Assembly (NCBI GenBank): GCA_963743285.1
Contig: CAVUPF010000001.1
Span: forward strand, 124,001 to 188,000
Direction of reading: 5' to 3'
From: CAVUPF01 sp963743285
Lineage (GTDB): Bacteria; Actinomycetota; Thermoleophilia; Solirubrobacterales; 70-9
DNA length: 64,000 bases
Every line of letters starts with the position of its first letter. Positions within the stretch are counted from its first letter, which is position 1. Shown here one piece after another: positions 53,519 through 63,556 of this stretch. The notes beneath the pieces are model-generated. The model worked only from the letters and a program-made list of their open reading frames with translations, did no database searches and was not told where the DNA came from. Made by a program: the position numbers and the translations under genes.

Positions 53519-54886
53519 TCAGGGTGCGTATCTCCCGGACCGTTCCTGGTACCAGGTCAAAGTCTCCTTCGGAGACAACTGTTCGGTAGACGCTGTTCGT
53601 CTAATAAAACACAGCCCGTCGCTTCCGAGCCACGTCGGCTCCTTCCGCGGCGTACAAGAAACGACTGCCACAGTGCGATCCTCGATGGGCTCAAGCTGAA
53701 CATCCATTGAAGTCATCACCTCGGGTCCAAGGTCGCGTGAAATCACCTCGTCGAACGTGAGGAGCCAGCCATCACGTGATTCCTCCTTGACCTCGGGGTA
53801 GTCTTTCTCGATGCCGATAACGCTGCCACCCTCTTTGAAACCAATGATGAGCTTACCGCCTTCGCTGTTGAGGAATGCTGCGATAGTCTTCGACACCGAT
53901 TGCTGGATGGATCGCTTGAGTTGTTGTTCACGCGCCTTCCGCTGCTTCTCGTCGAGGTGATCAGGTAGATCCTCATCAGGGACGCACAGGGACGACTTGA
54001 ACTCGAGCGTCGCCGACTCGTCGCTCTTGAGGAGCGCCTCAAGAGCGGCACGATCGGCGTGTACCTGCTCCAAACTCCGGACTACCTCAGCGGCGTTCGT
54101 CGGTCGCTGATTAGGATCGGCTGCGAGCAGTTTGAAGGTCAGTTGGAGTAGATCTTCGGGTAGATCTTCTCGTCCAAGCGGCGATGGTTCGCCCGAACGT
54201 CGCGCATCGATAATTTCGGTTCGGTCGCCGACAATGGGTGGGCGCCCGCTGCACATCTCGTAGATGGTCGCCCCGAGCGAGTACAGATCGGCTTTCTCGT
54301 CGGCCGGGCCGCCCTCCAGCTCCTCGGGAGCCATGTATGCGACGACGGGTCGGCCTGAGATGTCGCTCATTTCCGACCCATCGAGAGGGCAGGCAGTGTC
54401 AAAATCAACCAATCGAATCGCGCTCCACTGATCAAAGAGAACGTTTTGGGGTTGGAGGTCTCGATACACGATTCGATGCTCGTGGATATGCGCCAGTCCG
54501 CGTGCGATTTCCGTTGCGATGCGAAGTATCTCCCCTGCAGATAACGTAGTCTCGCCGTCTCGGTGGCCCGCGATCAGGTCGCTGAGACTCCCACCCGATA
54601 GGTATCGGCTGACCATGAATGCGGCACCATCTTCCTCCCAGTGATCCAAAACATCTCCGAGGTTTCGATGGTCACCCAGGTTGCCGAGGACTTGCGCCTC
54701 CCATGCGCTGACACTCAAACCACCCGACATGACGGCATCATCCGCAAAGACATCAAGCGCAACCTGGCACCTTAGATTCCGATCATGCGCTAGATAGACC
54801 TGCTTTTCCGTGCCACCTCGCAACGGTCGCTCGATCTCATATCGACCAGCCCGGAGGGTGGCCCCCTGCTTCAGCGTCGATTTCAT
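53519..54886 (-). CDS. Degenerate Ser/Thr kinase fused to an AlbA_2/Schlafen-type domain
   Basis: 455 residues. Residues about 15-280 are a protein kinase fold: LRGGTEKQVYLAHD (Gly loop), IVYRDLQPQNVLFD (catalytic loop), LVDFDTA, YMAPEELEGG and ADLYSLGATIYEMCSGRPP. Key positions deviate: the beta-3 Lys position reads VALD (Asp45), the catalytic-loop Lys is Gln145, and DFG is DFD (161-163); Asp143 and Asn148 remain. From about 285 it is an AlbA_2-like domain: ATLEFKSSL, AAFLNSEGGKLIIGFKEGGS. That domain is common in Schlafen-like, nucleic-acid-related proteins. Neighbouring a type I restriction operon, it is likely a defence or regulatory protein. Confidence 0.8.
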   Translation of the reverse strand: MKSTLKQGATLRAGRYEIERPLRGGTEKQVYLAHDRNLRCQVALDVFADDAVMSGGLSVSAWEAQVLGNLGDHRNLGDVLDHWEEDGAAFMVSRYLSGGSLSDLIAGHRDGETTLSAGEILRIATEIARGLAHIHEHRIVYRDLQPQNVLFDQWSAIRLVDFDTACPLDGSEMSDISGRPVVAYMAPEELEGGPADEKADLYSLGATIYEMCSGRPPIVGDRTEIIDARRSGEPSPLGREDLPEDLLQLTFKLLAADPNQRPTNAAEVVRSLEQVHADRAALEALLKSDESATLEFKSSLCVPDEDLPDHLDEKQRKAREQQLKRSIQQSVSKTIAAFLNSEGGKLIIGFKEGGSVIGIEKDYPEVKEESRDGWLLTFDEVISRDLGPEVMTSMDVQLEPIEDRTVAVVSCTPRKEPTWLGSDGLCFIRRTASTEQLSPKETLTWYQERSGRYAP

Positions 54887-55003
54887 CAGTACCTCCGTCT
54901 CGACAAACTTCGCGGATTCACGACATCAACAAACAACATCTAGGCCGATAAGCTCGCCGATGCAGCGAAGATTCCGGTGATGCCCGGACACCGATTGTGA
55001 AGC

Positions 55004-58000
55004 CTAGCCAACCTTCGATCCAGGCGCAGGCTCGTCACCCCCGCGCAGCCGCTCGTAGACCTTGCGCAGGTAGAACTCGCCGATGGTCGCGCGGAAGTCG
55101 TCGTCGTCGAGGATCTTCTTGAAGATCTCGTCGTTGGCGTCGACGCGGGTGACGATCGTCTGCAGGAACTTGCGGTCGAAGACCAGGCGGAAGTTGTCGA
55201 TGCTGTTGTTCTGGGCCTGATCGGACAGCTCGCCGTCGGCGACCCAGCTCTCCTCGAACTGGTCGAGCAGCAGCTTGTCGACGTCGGTCAGGTCGGTGCC
55301 GAAGCGGTCGTTGAGCACCTCGACGATGCTGGAGAGGTGCTCCAGGTCGAGCTCCTGCTGGCTTCCCTTGCCCTCGCCGAAGAACGACCGCACCTCGCCG
55401 ACCTCCGACGTCAGCGACGAGCGTGCCGCTGAAGGTCATCTGGTGGCGCAGGTGGGTCAGCTCGACCTCGGTGCCCAGGTCGAGCCGCTCGACGGTGCCC
55501 GTGTCGCGCAGATAGAGCGACAGCGCGCGGCAGTAGACGTAGTCACGCTCCAGCGCCGGGTCGGTGAAGGCGGCGATCTGGGAGACGAACGAGTAGGTCC
55601 GCACGAAGCGGGTCAGCGCGTCGCGGAACTCCAGGCGCTCCTCGTCGCCCATCTGCTCGAAGCGAGCCTTGGCCGGCCCGAGGGCGGCGTAGGTCTCGGC
55701 CGAGCGCTTCTCATCCGAGCGCGCCGGCACCGAGCAGCGCGGGCATCGCCGCCTCGATCTCCTCGGGCCGCAGCACGTCGAAGTCGTCGAGACGTCGCCG
55801 GGTGTCCCACAGGATGTTGGGGTCGGTCGGCGGCGCGACCGTGCAGCCGTGGAACTGCTCGAACGCCTCGACGATGTCCTCGGTGTCGTTGCGGAAGTCG
55901 AGGACGAAGGTGTTCTCCTTCAGCGGGTGGATGCGGTTGAGCCGCGAGAGCGTCTGGACGGCCGCCAGCCCGACCAGCGGCTTGTCGACGTACATCGTGT
56001 GCAGCAGCGGCTGGTCGAATCCGGTCTGGAACTTCTCGGCGACGATCAGCACGCCGTACTCGGGGTCGGCGAACTCCTCGGCGGTCCGGCTTTCGGGGAA
56101 GCCGTTCATGTTGGTCTCGGTCAGCGGCTGCTCCGGAGCCGTCATCGATCTTGCCGGAGAACGCGACGAGCGTCTTGATGTCGTTGTAGCCCTTGGCCTT
56201 GATGTACTTGTCGATGTTCTGCTTGTAGCGGACGGCGTGCAGCCGCGAGGAGGTCACGACCATCGCCTTGGCCAGCCCGCCCATCTCCTTGGCCGTGTGC
56301 TGGCGGAAGTGCTCGACGATGATCTCGGCCTTCTGCGCAAGGTGGTACGGGTGCAGGCTGACGAACCGCGCGATCGCCCGGCGGGCCTTCTTGGCGTCGT
56401 ACTCCGGGTCCTCCTCGGTCGCCTTCTCGATCTTCCAGAAGGTCTGGTAGGTCGTGTAGTTGGCGAGCACGTCCATGATGAAGCCCTCCTCGATCGCCTG
56501 GCGCATCGAGTACAGGTGGAAGGGCTCGTGACATTCCGGTCTCGCGGGTTGAGGCGGCCGAACATCTCCAGCGTCCGGCCCTTCGGCGTGGCGGTGAAGG
56601 CGAAGTAGGACAGGTTCGACTGGCGGCCGCTGCGCGCGCCGACCGACCGCGCGAGCGCCTCCTCGACCGGATCGATCGCCGCCGACGAGCAGGCCCGCGT
56701 CCTCCGCCTCGGCGGCGGTCAGCTCCTGCTCCTCGCCGGCTCCGAGCGCCAGCCGCAGGTCCTTGGCCGCCTCGCCGGTCTGGGATGAGTGCGCCTCGTC
56801 GATCACGACCGCGTAGTTGCGGGCCGGGAACGTCGCCGATCTTGTCGATCACGAACGGGAACTTCTGCAGCGTCGTGATGATGATCCGCGCCTGCTCGCC
56901 GGCCAGCGCCTCGGCGAGCTGGCTGGAGTCCTCGTCGATCTTCACGACCACGCCGCGGGCGTGCTCGAACTGGTAGATGGTGTCCTGCAGCTGGCGGTCG
57001 AGGATCACGCGGTCGGTGATGACGACGACCTTGTCGAAGACCTTGCGGTCCTCGGCGTCGTGGAGCGTCGAGAGCCGGTGGGCCGTCCAGGCGATCGTGT
57101 TGGACTTCCCCGACCCGGCCGAGTGCTGGATCAGGTAGGAGTGGCCGGCGCCGTTCGCGGCTGCGTCGGCCTCGAGCTTGAGCACCGCGTCCCACTGGTG
57201 GTAGCGCGGGAAGATCACCGTCTCGGCCGCGCGGCGCGCCGCTGATCGAGCCCTTCTCCGGACGCTCGACATGGATGAAGCGGTGCAGGATGTCGAGCCA
57301 GGCGTCCCTCGCCCAGACGCGCTCCCACAGGTACGAGGTCTTGTGGCCGTTGGGGTTCGGCGGGTTGCCCTTCCCGAGGTTGTGCCCAAGGTTGAACGGC
57401 AGGAACCGCGTCGACTTCCCCTCCAGCTTGGTCGTCATCGCGACCGCATCGGGGTCGACGGCGAAGTGGACCAGCGCGCGCCGGCCGAGCGTGACGTTCT
57501 TCGGATCGCGGTCGGTGCGGTACTGCTCGATCGCGTGCTCGATGTTCTGGCCGGTGAGGTGGTTCTTCAGCTCCGCGGTTGCGACCGGGATGCCGTTGAG
57601 GAACAGGCAGAGGTCGACCGTCTTGTTCGACTCGGGATCGAAGGGCAGCTGGCGCGTGACGGTCAGCCGGTTGGCGTCGTAGTGGGCGACCAGCTCGGGC
57701 GCGACACCGAACGCGGGCTTGCGGTACGAGAGCCGGATCTCGACGTTCTGATCGCGGACGCCGTGCCGCAGGACATCGACCGTGCCGCGCTCGTCGATCT
57801 GCTGCGCGAGCCGCTGGACGAACCGCTGACGGGCGAGCTCCTCGTCACCGCCGTGGGCCTTGACCAGCTTCGCCCACTCCGGACGCTGCGTCTCCTCGAT
57901 GAACGCGAAGAGTTCCGCGGTGTCGAGGCCGAGCTTGGCATCGAAGTCCTGCCGCCACTCCGGGTCGGTCCCGACCTTGCAGACCCGGTAGCCACCGTGC

Positions 58001-58057
58001 GACGACCAGGTGGCCGCTGATCTCATCCTCGAGCAGCTTCTCGCTGACCGAACTCAT
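55004..58057 (-). CDS. hsdR: Type I restriction endonuclease R subunit, many frame breaks
   Basis: Start ATG 58057 (MSSVSEKLLEDEISGHLVV) overlaps the hsdS stop. Motifs in order across several frames: GGYRVCKVGTDPEWRQDFDA, nuclease VDLCLFLNGIPVATAELKNH (D..ExK), Walker A IQHSAGSGKSNTIAW, DEAH box VVIDEAHSSQTGEA, SRLHAVRYKQNIDKYI, motif VI VQTLSRLNRIHPL, and C-terminal FYLRKVYERLRGGDE. The frame shifts near 57995, 57245, 56832, 56690, two sites near 56540, 56150, 55725 and 55410; those I checked base by base are single added bases. Protein text is otherwise intact. The subunit translocates DNA and cuts unmodified DNA at a distance. Confidence 0.78.
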
Positions 58058-59252
58058 GCTGCCTCCGGGATATCGAGCTGGCCGGTGACCGCAGCGGTGA
58101 TGAGGGCTTGGCGGCGCTCATGCAGGAGTCGCGATCTGATCGCTCGAGTTTGCGTTGGGCGGTTCGGGTTGCGTGAACGCTCTTTGCCAAATTGGCGAGA
58201 ATGCGCGCCTGGTCGGCGATGCTAACGAAGGGGAGCGAGATGTTGGCTACGTCGTCCAGACCTAGCTGAGTCTTGGTGCCGCCGTATCGTGCCGCCTCTG
58301 TTGAGCTTTTGCATCAGAGCTGCAAAGCGCAAATGCAAGCCAATCGCCAGAGCACAGCCTTGGCGTCAGTAGCGCAACGTGCTGACTCACCGCGCCTCCT
58401 GCGTGGGTTGCACGAGCTACGCCGACCGAGCCAATCTCGGCCGTAATCGACACCAGCACATCCCCCGTGCAGACCGATGTCCGACGACGCTCGGCACTCT
58501 CCGGTGGCTGCACATACATTGTGTTCGTCATATCGAGCTCCGTGTCGCTTGCGGAGACATTGGCGATACGAAGGAAAAGAACTCCGTCGTTCGCGGCGTA
58601 TTCAGCCCAGCCCCGCGGTCCACTTGTGATGCGACTTACCAGATGTTTCACCCGGACCTTCGGCCTTCCCAGCATTGCCCCATCGATGACTGCCTGACGC
58701 CGATCATCCAACAACTCCACCATCTTTTGCTTCGCCACAATGAGAGCATCAATCCGTGCTGTCTCACGGTGGAGGTAGTCGGCGATTGCACGTTGGGTCG
58801 TGAGGGGTGGTAGCCACACCCGGTAGTCGCGAGCGAATTTATCATCAACGCGGCGGACTCCGTGCGCGCCGTAGATGGTGGCAGTACCCAGGCCCGTAAA
58901 CTCATGAGATGCGGTTACGTAGAACAAGTACCGGGCGTCGATGGCCGACGACGGCTGGAAGACGAATAGCTCGGTTGTTCCGAGGCCCCGGCCACTGGTA
59001 AGAGAGGACAGAAGTGCGCCCTTGCCGTTCTCGAAGCACGGCGTTACGCGCGCGCGGACGACGTCGCCTTGCTCAAAGTAAGTGTAGCCAGAATCAACGA
59101 CCTCAGCTGCTGGTCGCACGCTCTCGCGGTCGTAAGTGCCATCGTCACCGATAGCCTCCATGGGCAGGAACGTGATGTCGCCAACCATCGGAGATGGCGG
59201 CGTTTTCGCTCGGAGCGGTGCAACGAACCGCAGGCGGATGCGCTTCGCTCAC
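58054..59252 (-). CDS. hsdS: Type I restriction-modification specificity subunit, frame breaks
   Basis: GTG 59252 begins SEA, and one base later the text reads IRLRFVAPLRAKTPPSPMVG, DITFLPMEAIGDDGTYDRES: first target-recognition domain. The conserved helix RAIADYLHRETARIDALIVA, KQKMVELLDDRRQAVID separates it from a second domain (VKHLVSRITSGPRGWAEYAA). Near 58265-58310 another frame break occurs, after which LDDVANISLPFVSIADQARI and ERRQALITAAVTGQLDIPEA complete the C-terminal helix, ending at 58054. HsdS picks the bipartite DNA target of the complex. Start is 9 bp after the hsdM stop. Confidence 0.75.
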
Positions 59253-59261
59253 CCCGCAACC

Positions 59262-61278
59262 TCACCCAACAACCGTCTGAATCTCATCCTCCAGCGCCTT
59301 GATCTCGGCGTCGATCTCCTCCAGCGGCCGCGGCGGCACGTACTTGTAGAAGTGCCGCGTCAGCGGGATCTCGTAGCCAATCTTGGTCCGCGTCGTGGTC
59401 AACCCACGCATCTGGAACGTACGGCAGCACCTCGTCGCGCATGTAGTCGTCGACGGCCGTCCGGTACTCCAGCGTCGCGAAGCGCTCGCGTCGGGTCCTC
59501 CTCAAACGACACCGGCACCGAGCGGCAGCGGGACGTTCTCGTTGTCGCGCAGGTCGGGATCGGGCTCAGGGTTACCCTTGCGGTCGGTGATGATCGGGGC
59601 CTCCTCGTCGCGGACGGCGAGTGCCGACCAGACGGCCTTCTGCGCGGGGCCGGCAAGCCCGAGGTCCGTCGAGCGCGAGCCTCGAACGCCTTGACAAGCT
59701 CCGGCTGCGTGGCGAACCGGTCGCCTCGCTGCGTCCTCCAGCAGCTCACGGAGCGCCGTCTGCGCATCGCCGGCTAGCTTCTGGATCGCCTTGGCCGCGA
59801 GCACAGCGGCGATCGGTCTCGTCGGTCACCTCCCAGCGCAGCCGCAGCGGCCGCTCGACGGTGATCCGCAGGAAGCCGAACGCCTCGTTGGGGAAGATCT
59901 TGACCTTCTCGCCCTCGCTGAACTCACCGTAGAGCCGCGTGATCTCCTCGATCTGCTCGGCGGAGATCTCCTTGCGCTTCTCGCCGAGCGACTTGCGCAT
60001 CTTCACGAAGTACTCGCGCGCGTCGACGAGCTGGACCTTGCCGCGGCGCTCGGGCGCCTTGCGGTTGGTCACGACCCAGAAGTAGGTGGAGATGCCGGTG
60101 TTGTAGAAGAGCTGGTCGGGCAGCGCGACGACTGCCTCGAGCCAGTCGTTCTCGATGATCCAGCGGCGGATCTCCGACTCGCCGGAGCCGGCCGCACCGG
60201 TGAAGAGCGGCGAGCCGTTGAAGACGATCGCCACGCCGCGAGCCACCCTCCTCGGGTCGCTTCATCTTGGAGATCATGTGCTGCAGGAAGAGGAACGAGC
60301 CGTCGTTGATGCGCGGCAGGCCCGCGCCGAAGCGTCCGTTGAAGCCCTTGCGTCTCCGCCTCCTTGCGGACCTCGTCCTCGACCTTCTTCCACTCCACGC
60401 CGAACGGCGGATTGGCGAGCAGGTAGTCGAAGCGCTCGCCCTCGTGGTGGTCTTCGGAGAAGGAGTTGCCGTAGGCGATGTGCGAGGCGTCCTGGCCCTT
60501 GAGCATCATGTCCGAGCGGCAGATCGCGTAGGTCTCGGCGTTCAGCTCCTGGCCGAAGACCTCAAGCCGCGCCTGGGGGTTGAGCTCGCGCAGGTGATCC
60601 TCGGCGACCGACAGCATGCCGCCGGTGCCGCACGCCGGGTCGCACAGCGTCTTGACGATCCCCGGCTTGGTGAGGACGTCGTCGTCGTCGTCGATGAACA
60701 GCAGGTTCACCATCAGCCGGATGACCTCGCGCGGCGTGAAGTGCTCTCCGGCGGTCTCGTTGGAGAGCTCCGAGAACTTGCGGATCAGCTCCTCGTAGAG
60801 GTAGCCCATCTCGATGTTCGAGACGACGTCCGGGTGCAGGTCGATCTCGGCGAACTTGCCGATGACCTGGTAGAGGAGGTTGGCCCTGCGCAGCCGCTCG
60901 ATCTGGATGCCGAAGTCGAACTTGTCGATGACGTCCTTGGCCGCCTCGGAGAAGCCCCCGATGTAGAGGCTGCAGCGAGTCGGCGATCTTGTTCGGGTCG
61001 TCGAGGAGCTTCGTGAAGGTCAGCGGGCTCGTGTTGTAGAACTGCTGCCCGGCCACCGCCTGGAGGACCGGCTCGACGTTCTCGATCCTGCCCGGCGAGC
61101 TGCTTGTGCTTCGTCAAGGACGGCCTGCCTTGGTCGGCTCGAGCACGCAGTCCAGGCGGCGGATCACGGTCAGCGGCAGGATCACCTTGCCGTACTCGGA
61201 CTGCTTGTAGTCGCCGCGGAGAAGGTCGGCCACGCTCCAGATGAAGGCGGCGTGGTTTTTGATCGCGGTCTCAGTCAT
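59262..61278 (-). CDS. hsdM: Type I restriction-modification DNA methyltransferase subunit, many frame breaks
   Basis: MTETAIKNHAAFIWSVADLL (61278) starts the HsdM N-terminal domain; MGYLYEELIRKFSELSNETA, GEHFTPREVIRLMVNLL, the SAM motif LCDPACGTGGMLSVAEDHL and the catalytic NPPF (FDYLLANPPFGVEWKK) are all present, as are WVVTNRKAPERRGKVQLVDA and a C-terminal LEDEIQTVVG. At least ten single-base breaks scatter over it (for example near 61125, 61090, 60975, 60350, 60246, 59815, 59735). Those examined are extra bases. N6-adenine methylation is the usual reaction. First gene of hsdM-hsdS-hsdR. Confidence 0.78.
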
Positions 61279-61456
61279 CCTCTCAGATCGTCCTTTCCGC
61301 TGCTCGGCGCCCGAGGGCCGAAGCCTATCCACGCAGGTGCCTCGATGATGATAAGCGCTGTGGTTGGCTGAGTAGAGCTATTTCTCGGGTATTCCCAGAG
61401 TTTGCTTTGCAGATAGATGTCGTGGACGTCAGGGGCTTCTGCGGAACCACTCAATT

Positions 61457-63556
61457 CTAGGCGAGTGCTAACTCCTCTCCCATTTGTTTCTCGAAGGACT
61501 GCCGCACGAGACTCATGACGTAGGGGATGTCCCCTTCTGAGTCGAGGTGCACCTCGACGCTGCCGTTTCCCCATCGGCCTTTGTTCGTCACATCGATGCA
61601 GAGGTCGCGCGGATCGTAAATCTCCGGAAAGTCCATGTTGATCGCGATACGGAGGCGACTCGCCTGGGGCACGATGTCTACGAAGTTGGTCTCCGCCTTG
61701 TAGGCGACGTACAGTTTCAGGAATTCCTCGGTGACGACGGGATCGAGGCCTTTGATCTCCGTGCGGAAGGCCTCGAAGAGTGGCCGCATCGGCTTGTCGC
61801 TAGCGAGGTTCGGGTGATCGTCGATCGTGTAGGAGGTGGATGCCAATGGCTGAGGCTCATATCCAGCCAAGACCTCCTCCGATAGGTCGGGAGCCGGCCA
61901 AACGGACTTAGCTAGATCCGCGAGCCGCCTGCCCCGTGTGACGATTGATGCTTCGTCCCAATCCTCCAGTTGTCCGAGTCCCTCGTTCAGGCGCAGAGGA
62001 CTGTCGCCGAATCCCCCCCGCATGTCCCTCTTCTCAGAGAATGGCTTGTCGCTGTACTCAGAGTTGTAGCCGGTCAGAGTGAGATTGCCCAGGGTGTGCA
62101 GAAGCGTCTCCTGTACCCGCCGCCAATCCGGGCCGAGGCTTGTCTTCCATGCCTCGGAGAGCTCGGGGTTCTGAGGCATCATGTGCTCGATCGTGTATTC
62201 GCCCACCGGAACCGGCTCTTTGCGGCCTTGGTTCTCCAGACGGCGCAGCCAATAGCTGCGGGCGCGAAAGTTGTAAAGGTCGCGCTCGCGGAGCTGGCGT
62301 AGGAACTCCTGGTCCTTGGGGAAGCGTTTGTAACTGCTGAGGCGCTGGAAGAACGCTTCTACGCTCTCGAGGTAGCGAGCCTTCTGCAGCGACTTGCTCG
62401 CCGATGCGAACGTCTTGTTGAGTGAGTTGGTGGGGATCCCACAGACCCCACGCCGAAAGACGTAGGCCTCGATCAGCCGAACGGCAATTAGAAGCTGATC
62501 CCTGGAGAGGACCTCTCGGTCGTAGTCGTCATAGAGCTCTAGGAGCAGCGGGTAGGCGACCTCGACCCTGAGCTCCGCGAGATCGATGAATGCGTTCCGC
62601 AGCGTAGTGTCGGGCTCGCGCTGTAGCGCCATCCGGCAGTAGTGGCGGGCGTAGATTCCAACGTCGGCCACCAACTCCTCTATCGTCAAATCGTTCTTGT
62701 CGTGGCGGAATTTCTTGAACGCCTCATACACGTCTCGGACGTTCGGGATCTCACCCGTCTTCAGCGTCAGGTAGTGGCGCATGAAGGCGTCGAAGTACTT
62801 GCCGTAGGCCTCCTGGCCGAAATCGACCTCCATCGGACGCCAGTGATTCTCATAAACCGCGGTCTGGCGCTCGGGCTCGAAATCCATCAGCACGAAATTG
62901 CGGATTAGGTCCGCCTGGCTCAGTTCCCGCCCGGTCGAGTTCATGCTCTCGAAGATCAGCTGAGGGTTGTCCTCGCCGCGCTTAAGGGAGACATCGACGA
63001 CCATCAGCTTCGCTAGGCCCTCGCAGAGGAGCGGCAGGTCCTTGTTCGAATCTCTGAGCCTGGTTTGAAAGTGGGCGAAGTTCTCCCGGATTCGATCGGA
63101 GGGATGCTGGGGCATCGTACCGTCCGCGATTAGCGCCAGGAGGGTGCCGCGGTCGGTCTCAGCGAGCAGCAGCTTGTGTGCATCTTCGCCGTGCTCCAGT
63201 GGGTTGGAGAGGTAATAGGAACGGAGTTTCTCGGCAGAGAATCCTCGCACCGGTTCCTCTGCGCCGACTTCTCTCGCGATTGCCTCGATCAGGAGCGTGA
63301 CGGTGGTTAACCGCTGCTGCCCATCGATAACGAGGAGCGGCGACTGTTGAGTCACCTGGCTGAGTGTCTCCTCGATGTAAACAACCGAACCAAGGAAATG
63401 GGTCGGGATCTGATCGTCTTTGCCCGCTCGGATCAGGTCATCCCAAAGCTGGTCACATTCGGCTTCCTCCCAGCTGTAGGGACGCTGGAAGATCGGAATC
63501 ACGAATTGGTGGGCTTTCCGCATGAACTCAAGCAGATTCGCCTCGTTCGCCTTCAT
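61457..63556 (-). CDS. GmrSD-like DUF262/DUF1524 protein with C-terminal DUF5655-like domain
   Basis: 699 residues from ATG 63556 (after GAGGGGAGC); an earlier ATG at 63625 is less likely. The N-terminal DUF262 has VIPIFQRPYSWEEAECDQLW and LLVIDGQQRLTTVTLLIEA, an NTPase-like DGQQR motif. The DUF1524 part has the HNH-type YTIEHMMPQNPELSE and HTLGNLTLTGYNSEYSDKPF. The last about 110 residues resemble DUF5655 (LYVAYKAETNFVDIVPQAS ... WGNGSVEVHLDSEGDIPYVM). GmrSD enzymes are type IV restriction systems that cut modified phage DNA with NTP help. It lies directly upstream of the type I operon, on the same strand. Confidence 0.85.
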   Translation of the reverse strand: MKANEANLLEFMRKAHQFVIPIFQRPYSWEEAECDQLWDDLIRAGKDDQIPTHFLGSVVYIEETLSQVTQQSPLLVIDGQQRLTTVTLLIEAIAREVGAEEPVRGFSAEKLRSYYLSNPLEHGEDAHKLLLAETDRGTLLALIADGTMPQHPSDRIRENFAHFQTRLRDSNKDLPLLCEGLAKLMVVDVSLKRGEDNPQLIFESMNSTGRELSQADLIRNFVLMDFEPERQTAVYENHWRPMEVDFGQEAYGKYFDAFMRHYLTLKTGEIPNVRDVYEAFKKFRHDKNDLTIEELVADVGIYARHYCRMALQREPDTTLRNAFIDLAELRVEVAYPLLLELYDDYDREVLSRDQLLIAVRLIEAYVFRRGVCGIPTNSLNKTFASASKSLQKARYLESVEAFFQRLSSYKRFPKDQEFLRQLRERDLYNFRARSYWLRRLENQGRKEPVPVGEYTIEHMMPQNPELSEAWKTSLGPDWRRVQETLLHTLGNLTLTGYNSEYSDKPFSEKRDMRGGFGDSPLRLNEGLGQLEDWDEASIVTRGRRLADLAKSVWPAPDLSEEVLAGYEPQPLASTSYTIDDHPNLASDKPMRPLFEAFRTEIKGLDPVVTEEFLKLYVAYKAETNFVDIVPQASRLRIAINMDFPEIYDPRDLCIDVTNKGRWGNGSVEVHLDSEGDIPYVMSLVRQSFEKQMGEELALA

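Noticed and set aside
52963..53589. 208-residue + frame between DUF4411 and the kinase
   Set aside because: No ribosome binding site or family; it contains a terminator-type hairpin and runs into the kinase gene on the other strand.
55004..61278. Treating each short open frame in the restriction operon as a separate gene
   Set aside because: They join head to tail into one HsdR, one HsdS and one HsdM with motifs in canonical order; the pieces are products of single-base frame breaks.
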